64,000 nt of DNA from Pantoea rwandensis. Its GTDB lineage: Bacteria > Pseudomonadota > Gammaproteobacteria > Enterobacterales > Enterobacteriaceae. Of this stretch, positions 61,614 through 64,000 are shown piece after piece (position 1 is the first letter of the stretch; every line of letters begins with the position of its first letter). The position numbers were made by a program, and so were the translations under genes. The notes below the pieces were generated by a model. That model was not told where the DNA came from. It was given only the letters and a program-made list of their open reading frames with translations, and did no database searches. Location: NCBI RefSeq assembly GCF_002095475.1, contig NZ_MLFR01000017.1, positions 51,779 to 115,778 of the forward strand, given 5' to 3'.

Positions 61614-62603
61614 TTAAAATTGCGGGCTAAGCTGCAACGGAGGTTGGTGTAACAGCTTCTCCTGCTCGATAAATAGTGCAATTTGTCGACGCCAGAAATC
61701 CTCATCGGTCATCCACGGGAACGCGCGTGGAAAAGCGGGATCCTGCCAACGGCGTACCACCCAAGCCAAATAATAAACCATGCGCATAGCGCGTAAAGGC
61801 TCAATCAGTGACAATTCATTTAAATCGAAGTCACTGAATTCATTGTAGGCTTCTAACAGAATGTCCCATTGGATCAGTTGTTCCTGACGATCGCCATTCA
61901 CCAGCATCCACAAATCCTGTACCGCCGGACCGTTACGCGCATCATCAAGATCGACAAACATGGGGCCATCTCGCCACAGAATATTGCCCGGATGACAGTC
62001 ACCGTGCAGCCTGAGCGGCTGCCATCGACTATGCCAGCATTGCTGTAATGTGCCACTGAGCTTATCGACAGCATTCAATAATGCGTCTTTTAACGCACCG
62101 GGTACGAGTGTGCTTTGCTCCAGTTCCCGGCGAGGTTGAAACACATACTCCTCCAGACCGAACGTGGGGCGATCTTGAAACAAACTCTGACGACCCGTTT
62201 GATGGATGCGTCCCAGAAAACGGCCAACCCACTCCATCTGCTCTTCATTATCGGTTTCATATTGCCGCCCACCCAGGCTCGGGAAAACGGCAAACATAAA
62301 TCCGGCATGATGATTTAACGTGCTGCCTTGCAGTTCAATTGGCGCAGCTACTGGGACCTCATCAGTCAGCAAGTCATGAGTAAACTGATGTTCTTCAATA
62401 ATTTGCTGCGCACTCCAACGCTGTGGTCGATAAAACTTGGCCACATAACGACGCTTATCATCATCGCTGAACTGATAGACACGGTTTTCGTAGCTATTGA
62501 GGGCGGTTAAGCCAGATTCGACACGCAGACCCGCATCCCAAAGTGCATCCAGGATGACATCAGGGTCCAGCGTCTGGAAAGTAAAGGCGGCTTCGCTCAT
62601 CAT
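61614..62603 (-). CDS. srkA: Stress response kinase A (YihE/RdoA)
   Basis: Ser/Thr protein kinase that protects cells under envelope stress in E. coli. 329 residues (E. coli 328). Choline/aminoglycoside-kinase fold: [10 protein letters not shown] near the N-terminus, catalytic loop [15 protein letters not shown], then [18 protein letters not shown] with the metal-binding Asp. Two adjacent ATG codons begin the frame. It lies 26 bp upstream of dsbA, the conserved pair. Confidence 0.95.
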   Translation of the reverse strand: MMSEAAFTFQTLDPDVILDALWDAGLRVESGLTALNSYENRVYQFSDDDKRRYVAKFYRPQRWSAQQIIEEHQFTHDLLTDEVPVAAPIELQGSTLNHHAGFMFAVFPSLGGRQYETDNEEQMEWVGRFLGRIHQTGRQSLFQDRPTFGLEEYVFQPRRELEQSTLVPGALKDALLNAVDKLSGTLQQCWHSRWQPLRLHGDCHPGNILWRDGPMFVDLDDARNGPAVQDLWMLVNGDRQEQLIQWDILLEAYNEFSDFDLNELSLIEPLRAMRMVYYLAWVVRRWQDPAFPRAFPWMTDEDFWRRQIALFIEQEKLLHQPPLQLSPQF

Positions 62604-62646
62604 TTTGCCTGTGTGTTACCGTTGCAAGGAATGCGCAAGGATAACA

Positions 62647-62922
62647 CTACTCATCATCCTTAATCACACCGCGTGCACGTAATAGCGCGGTTTTGAAGTC
62701 CACTTCATAATCCTTTTTCAGTCCGGGAATTTCAGCATGGCCATCGGCATCACGCATCTTGAGATGGTAAATCAATACATCATCTGTTAATTCACTTAAT
62801 GGGCCACTGAAACCGGATTCCTGCGCCAGTTTTTGTAAAAATGCCAGCAGGTTAAGATCGGACTCCTTTTGCCATGCTGGTTGCAGGAGTTCGAGGAGTT
62901 CATTAAGTCGGTGATATTTCAT
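62647..62922 (-). CDS. yihD: YihD family protein
   Basis: 91 residues from the ATG at 62922; the preceding codon is also ATG, but AAGGAA is better spaced to 62922. The sequence [27 protein letters not shown] and [15 protein letters not shown] matches E. coli YihD (89 residues). DUF1040 family, soluble and helical, function unknown. Divergent from mobA with only about 70 bp between starts, which must contain both promoters. Confidence 0.93.
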   Translation of the reverse strand: MKYHRLNELLELLQPAWQKESDLNLLAFLQKLAQESGFSGPLSELTDDVLIYHLKMRDADGHAEIPGLKKDYEVDFKTALLRARGVIKDDE

Positions 62923-62993
62923 CATGGATTCCTTTATGCAGGTGGTACGCTGCGCTGATGCAAGTATCGTCCAGAATGAATAAGGAGACGAAA

Positions 62994-63566
62994 GTGACAG
63001 CATTTACCGGCGTGATCCTCGCAGGTGGGCAAGGCAGTCGTATGGGAGGCCAGGATAAAGGGTTGCTGGAACTGCATGGCAAACCGCTTTATCAGCACGT
63101 TCTGCAGCGATTGGTGCCGCAGGTCAATATTGTGTTGATAAGCGCGAACCGTAACATTGATCGTTATCAGGCTAGCGGTTGTCAGGTTGTGACGGATTCT
63201 ATGCCTGATTATCCAGGTCCCTTGGCTGGCATGCTGAGCGGTTTGCAACACAGTAGCACTGAGTGGGTTGCGTTTTGTGCCTGTGATACGCCGTGGTTAC
63301 CTGAAGATTTTGTCGCGCGATTATGGCAGCAGCGTGGCGATGCGCCCGCCGTGTGGGTGCGTTCGACGCAGCGAGATCATCCTGCATTGGCGTTAGTTCA
63401 TCGCACATTGGCCGAGGATCTGGAAGTCTGGCTGCTACGTGGCGAACGACGTTTAATGCAGTTTCTACGTGAACACGGTGGGCATGCGGTGATGTTCGCA
63501 GATCCTGAGTCTACGTTTCGCAATATTAATACCCCAGCCGATTTAGTTGATGAGGAGATGCAGTGA
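62994..63566 (+). CDS. mobA: Molybdenum cofactor guanylyltransferase
   Basis: Attaches GMP to molybdopterin to form the guanine dinucleotide cofactor. 190 residues from a GTG at 62994, chosen because AAGGAG (62982-62987) is 6 bp upstream; ATG at 62976 lies before that site. GTP site [19 protein letters not shown], then [14 protein letters not shown] and [12 protein letters not shown]. The stop overlaps the mobB start (TGATG). Confidence 0.94.
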   Translation: MTAFTGVILAGGQGSRMGGQDKGLLELHGKPLYQHVLQRLVPQVNIVLISANRNIDRYQASGCQVVTDSMPDYPGPLAGMLSGLQHSSTEWVAFCACDTPWLPEDFVARLWQQRGDAPAVWVRSTQRDHPALALVHRTLAEDLEVWLLRGERRLMQFLREHGGHAVMFADPESTFRNINTPADLVDEEMQ

Positions 63567-64000
63567 TGGTTGTGCCATTGCTGGCGATCGTCGCGTGGAG
63601 CGGTACCGGTAAAACCACCTTGCTGCAGCAGGTGATTCCTCTGCTTAAGGCGCGTGGGATCCGCACGGGATTAATCAAACATACTCATCATCAAATGGAT
63701 ATCGATACGCCGGGAAAAGACAGCTATTTGCTGCGAAAAGCAGGTGCAGATCAGGTGATTGTGGCTAGTAACCAACGTTGGGCATTGATGTGCGAAACCC
63801 CGGACCAGCCGTTAGATTTAACCGAGTTGGCCGCGCGTATGGACAGCTCAGAGCTGGATTTGGTGTTGGTTGAAGGATTTAAAGATGAGCCTGTACCTAA
63901 AATTGCGCTGTGGCGGCGTGGTGTCAGAGGTGAAGTGGCTGATTTACTGGACGAATACGTCATTGCCCTGGTCAGCGATGAGAAATTAACGATCGACCGT
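63566..64000 (+). CDS. mobB: Molybdopterin-guanine dinucleotide biosynthesis protein B, 3' end outside window
   Basis: The ATG at 63566 overlaps the mobA stop, and the frame is open to the window end (145 codons; E. coli MobB has about 175 residues). Near the start IVAWSGTGKTTLLQQ is a Walker A P-loop, followed by GLIKHTHHQMDIDTPGKDS and VLVEGFKDEPVPKI, all MobB hallmarks. GTP-binding partner of MobA that improves cofactor synthesis. Confidence 0.93.
   Translation, partial: MVVPLLAIVAWSGTGKTTLLQQVIPLLKARGIRTGLIKHTHHQMDIDTPGKDSYLLRKAGADQVIVASNQRWALMCETPDQPLDLTELAARMDSSELDLVLVEGFKDEPVPKIALWRRGVRGEVADLLDEYVIALVSDEKLTIDR

Overview
The window is chromosomal DNA of a gamma-proteobacterium of the order Enterobacterales. 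It is most likely Erwiniaceae-like (Pantoea/Erwinia or a close relative). The evidence is near-identity of many proteins to the E. coli families I remember, E. coli-like gene order with losses, a Klebsiella/Serratia-type LPS inner-core set (waaE, a wabG-like gene, waaQ), and a palindromic intergenic repeat that I associate with Yersinia/Erwinia-type genomes. The genus is an inference; the order is secure. I saw no CRISPR array, tRNA, rRNA, prophage or intact insertion sequence.

Layout. (1) 1-16.8 kb is the LPS core locus: a heptosyltransferase-like gene open to the left edge, then waaZ-waaC-waaF-hldD on the minus strand, kbl-tdh (threonine to glycine), a mosaic of single genes on alternating strands (GT4, polysaccharide deacetylase, GT9), waaH, and waaQ-wabG-waaA-waaE-coaD on the plus strand. 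(2) 16.8-25.8 kb holds housekeeping genes: mutM, rpmG-rpmB, radC, coaBC-dut-slmA, pyrE-rph, a nucleoside transporter, a DUF3574-like lipoprotein and yicC. (3) 25.8-31.1 kb is accessory DNA at the place where E. coli has dinD: lpxP, an orphan outer-membrane efflux channel, a small SRPBCC-like protein, an AT-rich stretch with an unrecognised 88-residue protein, and a truncated polysaccharide flippase. (4) 31.1-44.3 kb: yicG, ligB, gmk-rpoZ-spoT-trmH-recG (recG is broken by a one-base frameshift), a marR/oxidoreductase divergent pair, xanP and yicH.

(5) At about 44.3-44.5 kb the order jumps from the E. coli 82-min block to the 87-88-min block. The joint carries what looks like the end of an IS3-family element. 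(6) 44.5-64 kb: fabY-dtd-yihY-yihX, typA, the nitrogen-control operon glnA-glnL-glnG with sigma-54 and NtrC sites, hemN with a small basic membrane ORF in front, yihI, the sRNA csrC, engB, the sRNA spf (Spot 42), polA, dsbA-srkA-yihD and mobA-mobB (mobB runs off the right edge).

How the genes work together. The left third builds the LPS inner core: HldD makes the heptose donor, WaaC, WaaF and WaaQ add heptoses, WaaA adds Kdo, and WaaE, WabG, WaaH and WaaZ decorate. LpxP modifies lipid A in the cold. Two global post-transcriptional RNAs (CsrC titrating CsrA, and Spot 42) flank engB. The glnALG operon is controlled by its own products through NtrC sites that I can see both upstream of glnA and over the internal glnL promoter.

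The points most worth a second look are the recG frameshift, the IS-like end at the synteny break, the ligB tail overprinted on yicG, the truncated flippase with its neighbouring orphan gene and hairpin, the palindromic repeat inside the glnA-glnL spacer, and the small ORF whose end contains the hemN ribosome-binding site. No clearly new multi-gene system stands out.
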